Shown here: positions 42,930 through 52,318 of the stretch, piece by piece | How positions within the stretch are numbered: position 1 is the stretch's first letter | Layout of the letters: each line of letters begins with the position of its first letter | Assembly (NCBI GenBank): GCA_033809755.1 | Contig: JAPXLB010000013.1 | Location: forward strand, 11,277 to 75,276 | Direction: 5' to 3' | Length of the DNA: 64,000 bases | DNA from: UBA4417 sp033809755 | GTDB lineage: Bacteria > Bacteroidota > Bacteroidia > Bacteroidales > UBA4417 | Position numbers and translations under genes: made by a program | Notes under the pieces: generated by a model | The model's input: only the letters and a program-made list of their open reading frames with translations | Database searches by the model: none | What the model was told of the DNA's origin: nothing

Positions 42930-45047
42930 ATGAAAAATATAATACCCTTGTTCTCATTGATGCTTGTTTTGCTGTTGGCAGGAACTAAGGCTTTTTCGCA
43001 AGAAATTGACACAATTCAGTCGGCACCTATAAACGACGCCATTGAGCAACAAATGGAAAATATTATTGAACGTTTGGATAGTGAGGATGGCGAAGTTGAC
43101 CTCAGCGAATTTGTTACGGATATCGAATATTTGAAGTACAATCCCATAAACCTCAACGCCAAAGACGAAAGCGAACTTCGCCGACTACCATTGCTCAACG
43201 AACAGCAGATTAAAAATTTGCAGGAATACAAAAAAAACTACGGTGATATTACGTCTCTTTTTGAACTTATTACAATTGAAGGGTTTAACGATGACTTCAT
43301 AATGCTAATCAGTCCTTACGTTATGCTCTCTGAATATGTCCCCGAAAAATTTAATCTGAAAAGAGCTTTTAAATACGGCAAAACTAATATATTGATGCGT
43401 TATCAACGTGTTTTGCAAGAACAAAATGGCTACCGACAATTCAACGATTCAACATTTGCCTTAAACCCAAACAGGTATTATTTAGGTAGTCCCGACGCAC
43501 TTCTGATAAGGGCTCAATACAACTACAAAAACTATTTGCGTTTCGGCTTTGTTGCCGAAAAAGACGCGGGCGAACCGCTCTTCCACAAATACGACACTTT
43601 GAAAAAAGGCTTCGACTTCTACTCATTTCATTTCATGCTTAAAGATATTGGCTTTGTCAAACAACTTGCCATTGGCGATTACAGAGTGCAATTGGGACAA
43701 GGCTTAGTTATGTGGAATGGTTTTACTATGGGCAAAATGAACGGTAGCTTGGTTTCTCGCAGGTACGGCGACCCAATAAAACCGCACAGTTCGTCAAATG
43801 AGTACACATTTATGCGGGGTGCCGCAACAACATTGGGTTTTGGAAATTTTGAATTTACGGTTTTTTATGGTAATACTCCAAAAGATGCAGGTATCATCAC
43901 CTCCGATTCCTTATCTGATATAGAACAAAGGATTTCGTCTATTCAGGAAACCGGATATCACAGAACTTTAGGCGAAATAAACAAGAAAAACTCGGTAAAA
44001 GAGCAAGCTATTGGCGGAAGAATTACTTATAGGTTTAACTCTGTAAATATTGGTGCCTCGGCGCTAAACCTAAGTTACAACTTCCCTTTCGTTGAAAACA
44101 CTGCTTTGTATAAAAAGTTTTATCCATCGTTGGAGAATAACACGTATTTCGGCGTCGATTACAGCACAATATATAAAAAGCTGACGCTTTACGGCGAATT
44201 TGCATATCAATTAGATGCCGGAACAGCTTTTCTGCAAGGTGCTTCATTTTCGCCCGATCCAAAAATCTCTTTGTCGGCAATATTTCGCAATTACCAAAAA
44301 AATTACTTCAATCCCAAAAGCAATGCCTTCGGCGAAAATGGTAAAAACACCAACGAAAGTGGCTTATACATAGGAGTTATAACTACTCCGCTAAATAAGG
44401 TTACCATAAGTGCTTACGCCGATATGTTTGAGTACAAATGGCTGAAATACCGTGTTGATGCTCCTTCAAAAGGAAGCGAATACGCTACACAGCTGACTTA
44501 CGAGTTTTCCAGACGTGGAGAAATTATCGGAAACTACAGAAAGAGAATTAACCCGCAAAATTTTATAAGCAGCGAGTTTAAACTAAACAAAATAGGCACT
44601 ATTTCCCGCGATTATTATCGCGTTCAGTTTAATTATCAGCTGCTGCCGTGGTTAAAAGTCCAAAATCGTTTTGAATTTATAAAACGAAACTCTATAACCA
44701 AGGGTAAAGAAGTCGGACACTTGATTTATCAAGGAGTACAAATACAACCTGTAAACAAAAATTGGCGTCTGTACATGCGTTACGTTTTATTCGACACCGA
44801 CTCGTACGATACCAGACTTTACACTTACGAAAACGATGTTCCGTATTCGTTTTCAATACCTGCATTTTACGGCAACGGCAGCAGGTTTTACGCTATGTTC
44901 AGAACAGACCTAAACCGTAACGTAACTATCATGCTCAGATATGCTGTAACACATTACAACGACAGACAAGTAATAAGTTCGGGATTATCCGAAATTCAAG
45001 GCAATAACAAATCGGATTTTAAAGCTGTATTACGATTAAAATTTTAA
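42930..45047 (+). CDS. Exported helix-hairpin-helix protein with outer-membrane barrel-like C-terminal part
   Basis: 705 residues from MKNIIPLFSL, which begins a clear signal peptide ('LMLVLLLAGTKAFSQ'). An earlier ATG at 42885 overlaps the preceding stop and adds 15 residues; it may be used for coupling. Residues about 70-130 carry ComEA-like HhH motifs ('NPINLNAKDESELRRLPLLNEQQIKNLQEYKKNYGDITSLFELITIEGFNDD'). From about 170 onward there is a long series of beta strands ('FRFGFVAEKDAGEP', 'IGDYRVQLGQGLVMWNGFTMGK', 'GRITYRFNSVNIGASALNL') ending 'SDFKAVLRLKF', typical of a barrel. A DNA-binding HhH joined to a barrel suggests a role at the outer membrane, such as DNA uptake, but this is inference. 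Confidence 0.8.
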   Translation: MKNIIPLFSLMLVLLLAGTKAFSQEIDTIQSAPINDAIEQQMENIIERLDSEDGEVDLSEFVTDIEYLKYNPINLNAKDESELRRLPLLNEQQIKNLQEYKKNYGDITSLFELITIEGFNDDFIMLISPYVMLSEYVPEKFNLKRAFKYGKTNILMRYQRVLQEQNGYRQFNDSTFALNPNRYYLGSPDALLIRAQYNYKNYLRFGFVAEKDAGEPLFHKYDTLKKGFDFYSFHFMLKDIGFVKQLAIGDYRVQLGQGLVMWNGFTMGKMNGSLVSRRYGDPIKPHSSSNEYTFMRGAATTLGFGNFEFTVFYGNTPKDAGIITSDSLSDIEQRISSIQETGYHRTLGEINKKNSVKEQAIGGRITYRFNSVNIGASALNLSYNFPFVENTALYKKFYPSLENNTYFGVDYSTIYKKLTLYGEFAYQLDAGTAFLQGASFSPDPKISLSAIFRNYQKNYFNPKSNAFGENGKNTNESGLYIGVITTPLNKVTISAYADMFEYKWLKYRVDAPSKGSEYATQLTYEFSRRGEIIGNYRKRINPQNFISSEFKLNKIGTISRDYYRVQFNYQLLPWLKVQNRFEFIKRNSITKGKEVGHLIYQGVQIQPVNKNWRLYMRYVLFDTDSYDTRLYTYENDVPYSFSIPAFYGNGSRFYAMFRTDLNRNVTIMLRYAVTHYNDRQVISSGLSEIQGNNKSDFKAVLRLKF

Positions 45048-45050
45048 TCT

Positions 45051-45083
45051 TTTGCGTTACCAATCAAATTTGTGTTATCTTTG
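45051..45083 (+). promoter_or_regulatory. Promoter of the POT transporter gene
   Basis: TTTG (45051-45054) and TATCTTTG (45076-45083) with a 21-nt spacer; leader about 40 nt. Confidence 0.55.
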
Positions 45084-45129
45084 CCCGATAAAAACGAAAT
45101 CAATTATTTACTAATTAAATTTAATTCAT

Positions 45130-46653
45130 ATGTTTAAAGGACAACCAAAAGGACTAATTCCAGCAGCTTTAGCCAACATGGGAGAACGTTTCGGTTTCTA
45201 CGTAATGATGGCTATTTTGCTACTGTTTCTGAACAATAAGTTCGGATTTTCCGGCTCTGAAGGAGCTATTATTTATTCGGTTTTCTATGCTTTAATCTAC
45301 ATCTTAGCTTTAGTTGGTGGATTTATTGCAGATAAAACGAAAAAGTACAAAAACACAATTATGGCAGGTTTGTTGCTAATGACGATTGGATACATCCTCA
45401 TTGCAATTCCAACTAAAACACCTGTAGAAAACTTCCCATTAATTCTTGCTTATACTTGTTTCGGACTGTTTGCCATTGCTTTTGGTAACGGTTTGTTTAA
45501 AGGAAACTTACAAGCAGTTGTGGGACAACTTTACGATAACCCTCAGTACGCCGAAAAACGCGAAACAGGTTTCCAAATCTTCTACATGTTTATTAATATA
45601 GGTGCTATGTTTGCTCCTATTATGGCAGTTGGTTTAAGAAACTGGTGGGTACAACACAACGGTTTCAAATTCAATGCCGACTTACCCGCTCTTTGTAATC
45701 AATTTTTGAGTGGCACAATTTCTCCCGAAGCACAAACACGTTTGTCGGAATTGGCTGTTCAAGTCGGAGATAAAACAGGTGATTTGGAAGTTTTTGCCAA
45801 CCAATATTTGAACGTATTTATTGAAGGCTACCACTACTCATTCGGTATTGCAATATTTGCTATGCTCGTTTCATTGGCAATATTCGCAGCTAATAAGAAG
45901 AAATTACCAGATCCTTCACTAAAATCTGCCGAAATAAAACAAGACGGTACCGTAGTTGAAATGGACATAAAAGAAATCAGACAACGTATGTACGCTCTAT
46001 TTGCTGTTTTTGGCGTTGTTATTTTCTTTTGGTTCTCATTCCACCAAAACGGACAAACCCTTACATTGTTTGCCAACGACTACACCAAAATGATAAATAT
46101 CAACTTGGGCTTTACTACCTTGCAAGGAGCCGAAGTATTCCAAGCATTTAATCCTATTTTTGTTGTTACGCTTACTCCTATAATCATCGGACTGTTCGGT
46201 TGGATGCGTAATAAAGGATGGGAAATATCTACTCCTAAGAAAATTGCAATTGGTATGGGAATTGCCGCATTAGCTTTCCTAATTATGACAATAGGTTCGA
46301 TAGGATTGCCCGACGCTGAAACCAGAAAAGCAATGGGCGGACTTACCGATGCTATGCGTGTTTCGCCATTCTTGTTGATTATTACTTATCTTGTATTAAC
46401 CGTTGCCGAATTGTTTATTTCTCCATTGGGTATTGCATTCGTATCAAAAGTTGCACCTCCAAAATATCAAGGAATTATGCAAGGCGGATGGTTAAGTGCT
46501 ACTGCTTTAGGAAACCAACTACTATTTATCGGTGTAATTTTCTACAATAGCATTCCGGTATGGGCAACATGGATGATTTTCGTTGTAGCATGTCTAATCT
46601 CCATGACTATAATGTTATCAATGCTAAAATGGTTAGAACGAGTTGCTAGCTAA
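45130..46653 (+). CDS. Proton-dependent oligopeptide transporter (POT/PTR2 family)
   Basis: 507 residues with about 12-14 membrane helices. Marks: 'NMGERFGFYVMMAILLLFLNNKFGFSGSEGAIIYSVFYALIYILALVGGFIADK' (the E-R-F-x-x-Y motif of POT carriers), 'GNGLFKGNLQAVVGQLYD' and 'FYMFINIGAMFAPIM', and 'VAELFISPLGIAFVSKVAPPKYQGIMQGGWLSATALGNQL'. Takes up di- and tripeptides with protons. A periplasmic loop insertion (about 180-240) is larger than in the shortest homologues. Own promoter and terminator make it a single-gene unit. Confidence 0.94.
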   Translation: MFKGQPKGLIPAALANMGERFGFYVMMAILLLFLNNKFGFSGSEGAIIYSVFYALIYILALVGGFIADKTKKYKNTIMAGLLLMTIGYILIAIPTKTPVENFPLILAYTCFGLFAIAFGNGLFKGNLQAVVGQLYDNPQYAEKRETGFQIFYMFINIGAMFAPIMAVGLRNWWVQHNGFKFNADLPALCNQFLSGTISPEAQTRLSELAVQVGDKTGDLEVFANQYLNVFIEGYHYSFGIAIFAMLVSLAIFAANKKKLPDPSLKSAEIKQDGTVVEMDIKEIRQRMYALFAVFGVVIFFWFSFHQNGQTLTLFANDYTKMININLGFTTLQGAEVFQAFNPIFVVTLTPIIIGLFGWMRNKGWEISTPKKIAIGMGIAALAFLIMTIGSIGLPDAETRKAMGGLTDAMRVSPFLLIITYLVLTVAELFISPLGIAFVSKVAPPKYQGIMQGGWLSATALGNQLLFIGVIFYNSIPVWATWMIFVVACLISMTIMLSMLKWLERVAS

Positions 46654-46674
46654 ACAATGCAATAAGTTTTATTA

Positions 46675-46708
46675 TAAAAAAAGACTGCTTTTGGCAGTCT
46701 TTTTTTTG
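46675..46708 (+). terminator. Strong rho-independent terminator
   Basis: AAAGACTGC-TTTTG-GCAGTCTTT hairpin with T-run, 22 bases after the POT stop. The A-tract on the other side means it can also act on minus-strand transcription. Confidence 0.9.
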
Positions 46709-46714
46709 TTACGT

Positions 46715-47116
46715 GTTGTGGGGCTAGTTCTGAGTTGGGAGCTTTGAGTTTGGAGTTATAAAACTCGGAACTTCAGACTTGAGACTCCCATGAACCGCGA
46801 ACCACGCGACACGAACCACGTAACACGCAACACTAACCGATGCTCGCTCGCTTTTGCAAAGCGAGCGGGAAAGACTAAAAGACCCAACATTTTCGCCACT
46901 TCGGCTAAGCTATTAGCTTTAATTGTCGTGCCTTTAAAGACACGGCATTAATAAAGACACACTTATCAACTCTCCATTTTCGGCATTTCGATACACCGAT
47001 ATCTCGCTTCGCTCAATATCGGCACTCAATGACCGAAAATGTCGTCACTCATCACTCTCGAATACTCGGGACAAGCCATCACCCACCACGTAACACGAAC
47101 CACGCAACACGCAACA
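46715..47116. repeat. Intergenic repeat mosaic with nested hairpin
   Basis: GAGTTGGGAGCTTTGAG and AACTCGGAACTTCAGAC words, ACGCAACACTAACC words, a GCCTTTAAAGACACGGC hairpin (46930-46946) and a nested hairpin: outer arms CATTTTCGG (46975-46983)/CCGAAAATG (47033-47041), inner arms CCGATAT (46996-47002)/ATATCGG (47016-47022). CATCACTC-like words close it. Gap between convergent genes; no gene seen. Confidence 0.8.
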
Positions 47117-47863
47117 CTAACCCACCACCCACTCAATCTCTTTAAAATCAAACTGATGCAACTTGCCACCGCACTCTATTTCCAATTGTCCGTATTCATT
47201 TACACGCTTTACTCTGGCAGTAACCTCAGCTCCCTGAATTTTAAATTTTTGCAAGCAGTTTATTTTGTATAAATTTTCATGATACAAGTTGTTTATATAA
47301 ACATATCTATCGGCAAACAAAAGCGAATAATTACTTAAAATATGTTTCATAACTTCTTGTAACTTCACATCTAAGTCGTAGGTTTTATGAGTAATTTGCT
47401 TAAGCGAAATCGGGTTTGGAGCATCGCTGACAAAAACCTCCTGATTTATGTTAATTCCAATTCCCCACACCGAGTATTTTATTTCGTTGTCGGAAATATA
47501 GTTTTTTATCAAAATTCCAATAATTTTTTTGTTGCCGACATAAATGTCGTTGGGCCACTTTATTGTAACTACTTCATCATCAACATTATCCGAAATAAAA
47601 TCACACAAGGCAACAGAAAGAAGCTTATTCATGTAAAACTGCTTTTCTACGGCAATATCAGGTTTTAAAATAACGGTAAATGTCAGATTTTTACCTTCTT
47701 CGCTTTCCCACTTATTGCTACCTGCACCTTTTCCCGACGTTTGATAATCGGAAACCAAAACTGTGGTTTTTTCAACGCCTCCGCTCTCAATCAAACGACA
47801 GGCTTCATCGTTGGTAGAATCAATAGTTTTGTACTTTATAACATTGTAATCAAAATCAGACAT
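47117..47863 (-). CDS. birA: Biotin--[acetyl-CoA-carboxylase] ligase BirA
   Basis: 248 residues from MSDFDYN. Attaches biotin to biotin carrier proteins via biotinyl-AMP. Marks: 'IDSTNDEA', 'SDYQTSGKGAGSNKWESEEGKNLTFTVIL' (equivalent of the GRGRRGR loop, here with GKGAGSNKW), 'IKWPNDIYVGNKKIIGILIK' and 'WGIGININQ'. There is no N-terminal DNA-binding domain, so it is the monofunctional group I type. The 23 upstream open codons lie before a TACTTTTG box and are excluded. Confidence 0.94.
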   Translation of the reverse strand: MSDFDYNVIKYKTIDSTNDEACRLIESGGVEKTTVLVSDYQTSGKGAGSNKWESEEGKNLTFTVILKPDIAVEKQFYMNKLLSVALCDFISDNVDDEVVTIKWPNDIYVGNKKIIGILIKNYISDNEIKYSVWGIGININQEVFVSDAPNPISLKQITHKTYDLDVKLQEVMKHILSNYSLLFADRYVYINNLYHENLYKINCLQKFKIQGAEVTARVKRVNEYGQLEIECGGKLHQFDFKEIEWVVG

Positions 47864-47876
47864 AAATAATTTTTTA

Positions 47877-47884
47877 CAAAAGTA
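47877..47884 (-). promoter_or_regulatory. -7 box (TACTTTTG) of birA
   Basis: TAnnTTTG on the minus strand, 13 bases before the ATG, implying a very short leader. Confidence 0.45.
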
Positions 47885-47991
47885 ATTATATTTGCATTTA
47901 AAGTCTTGTCTTTCACTACAAATGATTAACATTTATTAAATAAAAATTAATAATAAAAAACCAATATTTTATATAGTTTTGAATTAAATAG

Positions 47992-47999
47992 TACCTTTG
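47992..47999 (+). promoter_or_regulatory. -7 box (TACCTTTG) of the rsfS-ftsH operon
   Basis: TAnnTTTG match 35 bases before the rsfS start; a -33 box is not clear. Confidence 0.5.
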
Positions 48000-48034
48000 T
48001 AGTTGGATAAAAATGTAATACTTAATTATTGTTG

Positions 48035-48388
48035 ATGAATAAAGATAAAACTGAATTATTATTAGCCAATGTTGTGCAAAGTATTGAGAATAAGAAAGGT
48101 GATGACATTGTTAGTATAGATTTTTCGCAAACGCCTAACTCTGTCGCAAAGTACTTTGTCATTTGCTCGGCAAATTCAAAAGCACAAGTTGATGCTATTG
48201 TTGATGAAATTAAAATTAATGCTAAAAAACTTTTAAACGAAAACGCCATTCATACCGAAGGTCTTGATAACAAGGAATGGGTACTAATCGACTACTTTGA
48301 TGTTGTTGTACATGTTTTTCAACCAAGTTCACGTCAATACTACCAAATTGAAAAACTTTGGGCTGATGTACCTCAAAAACAACATTAG
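48035..48388 (+). CDS. rsfS: Ribosome silencing factor RsfS (Iojap/YbeB)
   Basis: 117 residues. Binds L14 on the 50S subunit and prevents subunit joining when nutrients are short. Marks: 'VVQSIENKKGDDIVSIDFSQ', 'AKYFVICSANSKAQVDAIVDEI', 'EGLDNKEWVLIDYFDVVVHVFQPSSRQYYQIEKLWAD', the Iojap core. Two in-frame TTG codons precede the ATG at 48035, which is taken as the start. ftsH follows after 26 bases. Confidence 0.95.
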   Translation: MNKDKTELLLANVVQSIENKKGDDIVSIDFSQTPNSVAKYFVICSANSKAQVDAIVDEIKINAKKLLNENAIHTEGLDNKEWVLIDYFDVVVHVFQPSSRQYYQIEKLWADVPQKQH

Positions 48389-48414
48389 TACTTAAACTAA
48401 CATAACTACAATGT

Positions 48415-50493
48415 ATGAAAAAAGACAATAAATTTAAACCTAACAATAATAATAAAAAGAAAGTCAATTTCAGTTTAAACTGGATATATCTCATATTGAT
48501 TGCTATTTTTCTATCGTTGTTTTTTACAAATACCGGCAGCAACGCACCCGAAGAAATTGGTTGGGGAGAACTTAAAAGTATTATTGAAGACCAAGACGTT
48601 GAAAAAATAATTCTTGTAAATAAAGAATACGCCGAAATATTTATAAAAAAAGATAGTATTTCTAAAAGCAGATACAGCGAAGATGGCAAGCAAAAGAAAT
48701 ATAGTACAAGCAATCCGCAATATAAAATACAAATAGCATCTGTTGAAAACTTTGAAAAAGACGTTAGAGAAGCACAGGAAGGCTTTGAAACCGTTGTATA
48801 TCCCATAGCAGTAACACGTAAGAGTTGGGGCAGCGACTTCCTACCAATTGTACTACCTTTTATAATAATAATAGTACTTTGGATAGTTATTATGCGATAT
48901 ATGAGCAGAGGCGCCGGTGGTGGAGGTGGAGCAATATTCAATGTTGGCAAATCTAAGGCTCAACTATTCGATAAAGATACAAGCGTAAAAATCAACTTCA
49001 GCGACGTTGCCGGCTTAGAAGAAGCAAAGATAGAAGTTATGGAAATTGTGGATTTTCTAAAAAATCCGAAAAAATATACACGATTGGGTGGCAAAATCCC
49101 CAAAGGTGCACTGCTTGTCGGTCCTCCGGGTACGGGAAAGACTTTACTAGCCAAAGCAGTTGCCGGCGAAGCACAAGTTCCGTTCTTTTCACTTTCGGGC
49201 TCCGACTTTGTTGAAATGTTCGTAGGCGTTGGTGCATCAAGGGTTAGAGACTTGTTTAAACAAGCAAAAGAAAAAGCTCCCAGCATCATTTTTATCGACG
49301 AGATAGATGCTGTTGGTAGAGCCAGAGGCAGAAGCTCGTTAACTGGAGCCAACGATGAAAGAGAAAGCACCCTGAACCAACTACTGACCGAAATGGACGG
49401 CTTTCAGACCAACACGGGCGTTATTATTTTAGCCGCCACAAACCGTGCAGACGTACTAGACAGGGCATTGCTACGTGCCGGACGATTCGACAGACAAATT
49501 TACATCGAACTGCCCGAATTGGAAGAAAGAAAAGCTATTTTCAAAGTTCACACAAAGGGCATCAAAACTGATGATACCGTCGATATTAACTTTTTAGCTA
49601 AACAAACTCCCGGATTTTCGGGTGCCGATATCGCAAACGTATGTAACGAAGCTGCCCTTATTGCTGCCAGAGCCAACAAAGATTTCGTGGGCAAGCAAGA
49701 CTTCCTCGATGCCGTCGACAGAATTGTGGGCGGACTTGAAAAAAGAAGTAAAATTATTTCACCAAAAGAAAAGAAAGTTATTGCATACCACGAATCGGGA
49801 CACGCTACGGTTAGCTGGCTGTGCGAACACGCTCACCCGCTTATTAAAGTTACTATTGTACCGCGTGGAAAAGCACTGGGTGCAGCTTGGTACTTGCCCG
49901 AAGAAAGACAACTTACAACTTATAACCAAATGTACGACGAAATAACTTCGGCACTTGGTGGTAGAGCTGCCGAAGAAGTGGTGTTTGGCGAAATTTCTAC
50001 AGGTGCTCTAAACGACCTGGAAAAAGTTACCAAGCAAGCCTACGCTATGGTGGCTTACTTTGGCTTAAATGAAAAAATCGGCAACTTAAGTTTTTACGAC
50101 TCATCGGGACAGCAAGAATATAGCTTTAATAAACCCTTTAGCGAAGAAACCGCTAAAATTATAGACCAAGAAATCAGCAAATTGGTCGAAGGAGCATATC
50201 AAAGAGCGAAACAAATCTTAATAGACAACAGAGAAAAGCTGGATATGCTCGCAAATAAACTCTTGGAAAAAGAAGTGATTTTCAGAGACGACTTGGAAGA
50301 AATTTTTGGAAAAAGACCTTTCGATGAAGAAGACGAAGTAGTGCAAGAAGCTGAAGTAATAGAAGAACAAAAGGACTTGAAAACTGAAGGCATAGCTAGC
50401 AATGATGATGATAGCATCTCTGAAGAGAAACAAAACGTTTCAGACGAGATTTCCGAAACCGATACATCTGATACAAATAACACCGACAGCTAA
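48415..50493 (+). CDS. ftsH: ATP-dependent zinc metalloprotease FtsH
   Basis: 692 residues. Membrane-anchored AAA protease for membrane and regulatory proteins. Two helices (about 22-38 and 143-161) flank the periplasmic domain. AAA domain: Walker A 'GPPGTGKT' (236-243), Walker B 'IIFIDEID', second region of homology 'ATNRADVLDRALLRAGRFDR'. Protease domain with zinc motif 'HESGH'. The C-terminal tail (about 620-692) is very acidic and low complexity ('EEDEVVQEAEVIEE', 'SNDDDSIS'), probably disordered. It is flanked by rsfS and a LUD gene in an arrangement common in Bacteroidota. Confidence 0.97.
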   Translation: MKKDNKFKPNNNNKKKVNFSLNWIYLILIAIFLSLFFTNTGSNAPEEIGWGELKSIIEDQDVEKIILVNKEYAEIFIKKDSISKSRYSEDGKQKKYSTSNPQYKIQIASVENFEKDVREAQEGFETVVYPIAVTRKSWGSDFLPIVLPFIIIIVLWIVIMRYMSRGAGGGGGAIFNVGKSKAQLFDKDTSVKINFSDVAGLEEAKIEVMEIVDFLKNPKKYTRLGGKIPKGALLVGPPGTGKTLLAKAVAGEAQVPFFSLSGSDFVEMFVGVGASRVRDLFKQAKEKAPSIIFIDEIDAVGRARGRSSLTGANDERESTLNQLLTEMDGFQTNTGVIILAATNRADVLDRALLRAGRFDRQIYIELPELEERKAIFKVHTKGIKTDDTVDINFLAKQTPGFSGADIANVCNEAALIAARANKDFVGKQDFLDAVDRIVGGLEKRSKIISPKEKKVIAYHESGHATVSWLCEHAHPLIKVTIVPRGKALGAAWYLPEERQLTTYNQMYDEITSALGGRAAEEVVFGEISTGALNDLEKVTKQAYAMVAYFGLNEKIGNLSFYDSSGQQEYSFNKPFSEETAKIIDQEISKLVEGAYQRAKQILIDNREKLDMLANKLLEKEVIFRDDLEEIFGKRPFDEEDEVVQEAEVIEEQKDLKTEGIASNDDDSISEEKQNVSDEISETDTSDTNNTDS

Positions 50494-50511
50494 TTTTCTA
50501 AAATAATCAAT

Positions 50512-51147
50512 ATGGAAGAAAGTACATCAAGAGAAAAAGTGCTGAAAAAAATCAGAGAAGCGCTACTGCACAAGACGGATAACCCGTTTCAACACTTCGA
50601 TATTGATACTCCTGTATATACTAAAACCCACGAAATAATGGATGTTAACTTTGCCGAAGTGTTTAACAACTTAGGTGGAGTTTTTATCTATTGCGAGTCG
50701 GAGGTCGAACTAACAGCCGCTCTCGCCGGACTTATTAAAGAGTGCAACTGGGATAAAATGGTGTGCAAACATCCGGCTATACAGTTTATTTTAAATAGTA
50801 TTTCGGCAACTTACACCGACGACGACTCAATTATCGACAGCAGTTTCGTATCAATTGTGAATTGTAAATATTTGCTCTCACAAACCGGAAGCATTGTTCT
50901 GTCATCAGAATACGGAACAAAAATATTTTCCATTCCCGATACGTTGGTAGTTGTGGCATATACAAACCAACTTACCGATAGTTTGACCCAAATGTTTTCC
51001 GAAATTTCTCAAAACAAAGACATCTATAATTCGCAACTTACAATTATAACCGGAACAGGTTCAATTAATCCAACAGGCAACACATATATAAATCAAGGAG
51101 TTGCTCCCAACAACCTGTTTTTAATACTTGTTGAAGCAAATCATTAA
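50512..51147 (+). CDS. LUD domain protein (LutC/YkgG-like)
   Basis: 211 residues. Marks of the LUD domain: 'SREKVLKKIREAL', 'GGVFIYCESEVELTAALAGLI', 'IVNCKYLLSQTGSIVLSS' and 'SIPDTLVVVAYTNQL'. In LutABC such a subunit takes part in lactate oxidation, but lutA and lutB are absent here; a lone copy behind ftsH is a common Bacteroidota arrangement with unknown role. Starts 18 bases after ftsH. Confidence 0.85.
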   Translation: MEESTSREKVLKKIREALLHKTDNPFQHFDIDTPVYTKTHEIMDVNFAEVFNNLGGVFIYCESEVELTAALAGLIKECNWDKMVCKHPAIQFILNSISATYTDDDSIIDSSFVSIVNCKYLLSQTGSIVLSSEYGTKIFSIPDTLVVVAYTNQLTDSLTQMFSEISQNKDIYNSQLTIITGTGSINPTGNTYINQGVAPNNLFLILVEANH

Positions 51148-51158
51148 AATAATAGCAT

Positions 51159-51368
51159 ATGACAGATGTAAACGACTGGAAAATGATATACTGCACTAAC
51201 CAAATAGTTGAAGTAGAAATTATTAAAAACATTTTGGATGAAAATGGTATTATCTGCGTTGATATTAACAAAATGGACTCGTCATACCTATTTGGTGAAA
51301 TTGAACTGTACGTACAGCCCGAATTTGAAGAAAAAGCTAAATCTTTAATACCCGATTTTAGTGAGTAA
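51159..51368 (+). CDS. DUF2007 family small protein (putative signal-transducing protein)
   Basis: 69 residues: 'WKMIYCTNQIVEVEIIKNILDENGIICVDINKMDSSYLFGEIELYVQPEFEEKAKSLI', the DUF2007 pattern of a ferredoxin-like alpha-beta unit. Function unknown. It overlaps the start of cdsA by eight bases, so translation is coupled. Confidence 0.85.
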   Translation: MTDVNDWKMIYCTNQIVEVEIIKNILDENGIICVDINKMDSSYLFGEIELYVQPEFEEKAKSLIPDFSE

Positions 51369-52188
51369 AAATTTTATAACACGCACAATCACGGCACTAT
51401 GCTTTGTAGTCATTATGGTTGGATCTATAATGCTCGGCAGGATATATTACGCCGCCGTTATGTATTTCGTACTCGTAGCATCAATTTACGAGCTATCAAA
51501 ACTAATAAAAATAAAAGACCCTAACTTCAGTCTTGTATCATCTTTAATACTCGGAAGTGCTACTTACCTTATTATTGCCTTAGTTGCTTTTAAAATAATT
51601 TCAAGTTCGGCGTTGATACTGCTAGTTGTTATAGCTTTTTCTGCTATTTTAATAGAATTGTTCCGCAAAAAAACAGACCCAATAATAAACGTGTCTACAG
51701 CACTGTTTAGCATAATATACACCGCAATACCATTGGCTTTGAGTTTGTTTTTATTTACAGATATCGGTGAAACCGTATTTGAAAAAAGAATTTTAATATT
51801 GGGCTACTTCTTTATTATTTGGGTTTACGATACCGGTGCTTACATTGTCGGCTCAATATTTGGTAAAAATAAAGTTGATGTAGAAATATCTCCTCTAAAA
51901 ACTTGGGAAGGCTGTCTGGGCGGTGCTTTTTTTGCAATAATTACAGCCCTTATTTTATCCAAATACTTTAGCATTTTAAACACTTGTCAGTGGATAATTT
52001 TATCAATAATAATTTCAATCACCGCTGTTATGGGCGATTTTTTGGAATCGTTATTCAAGAGAAGTGTCAATGTTAAAGATTCAGGCAAACTACTACCCGG
52101 ACACGGCGGTGTACTCGACCGCTTCGACTCGACACTTATGTCTATGCCTTTCGTTTTCTGCTACCTGTTTTTTATACTTTATTATTAA
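51361..52188 (+). CDS. cdsA: Phosphatidate cytidylyltransferase CdsA
   Basis: 275 residues, GTG start inside the DUF2007 gene. Makes CDP-diacylglycerol for phospholipid synthesis. About seven membrane helices and the C-terminal signature 'SLFKRSVNVKDSGKLLPGHGGVLDRFDSTLMSMPF'; also 'WVYDTGAYIVGSIFGKNK...ISPLKTWEGCLGG'. The psd gene further downstream uses the same pathway (via phosphatidylserine), though a 1.1-kb repeat-rich gap separates them. Confidence 0.95.
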   Translation: MSKNFITRTITALCFVVIMVGSIMLGRIYYAAVMYFVLVASIYELSKLIKIKDPNFSLVSSLILGSATYLIIALVAFKIISSSALILLVVIAFSAILIELFRKKTDPIINVSTALFSIIYTAIPLALSLFLFTDIGETVFEKRILILGYFFIIWVYDTGAYIVGSIFGKNKVDVEISPLKTWEGCLGGAFFAIITALILSKYFSILNTCQWIILSIIISITAVMGDFLESLFKRSVNVKDSGKLLPGHGGVLDRFDSTLMSMPFVFCYLFFILYY

Positions 52189-52229
52189 ATAGACTTAATT
52201 CAGAAGTAGTGCTTTTTAAAAAGAAAAAT

Positions 52230-52318
52230 GCCTTTAGTCCCCGAAGTCTCGGGCTGTTGGCTCTTAGCTGTTAGCTTTTGGCTAATGGTGTTACAAGTTA
52301 TCCCAAAACTTCTGGACT
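52230..52318. repeat. Short repeat modules before the long element
   Basis: CCCCGAAGTCTCGGGCTG, TTGGCTCTTAGCTGTTAGC and TTGGCTAATGG words, the same families as at 7773-7830. Confidence 0.65.
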
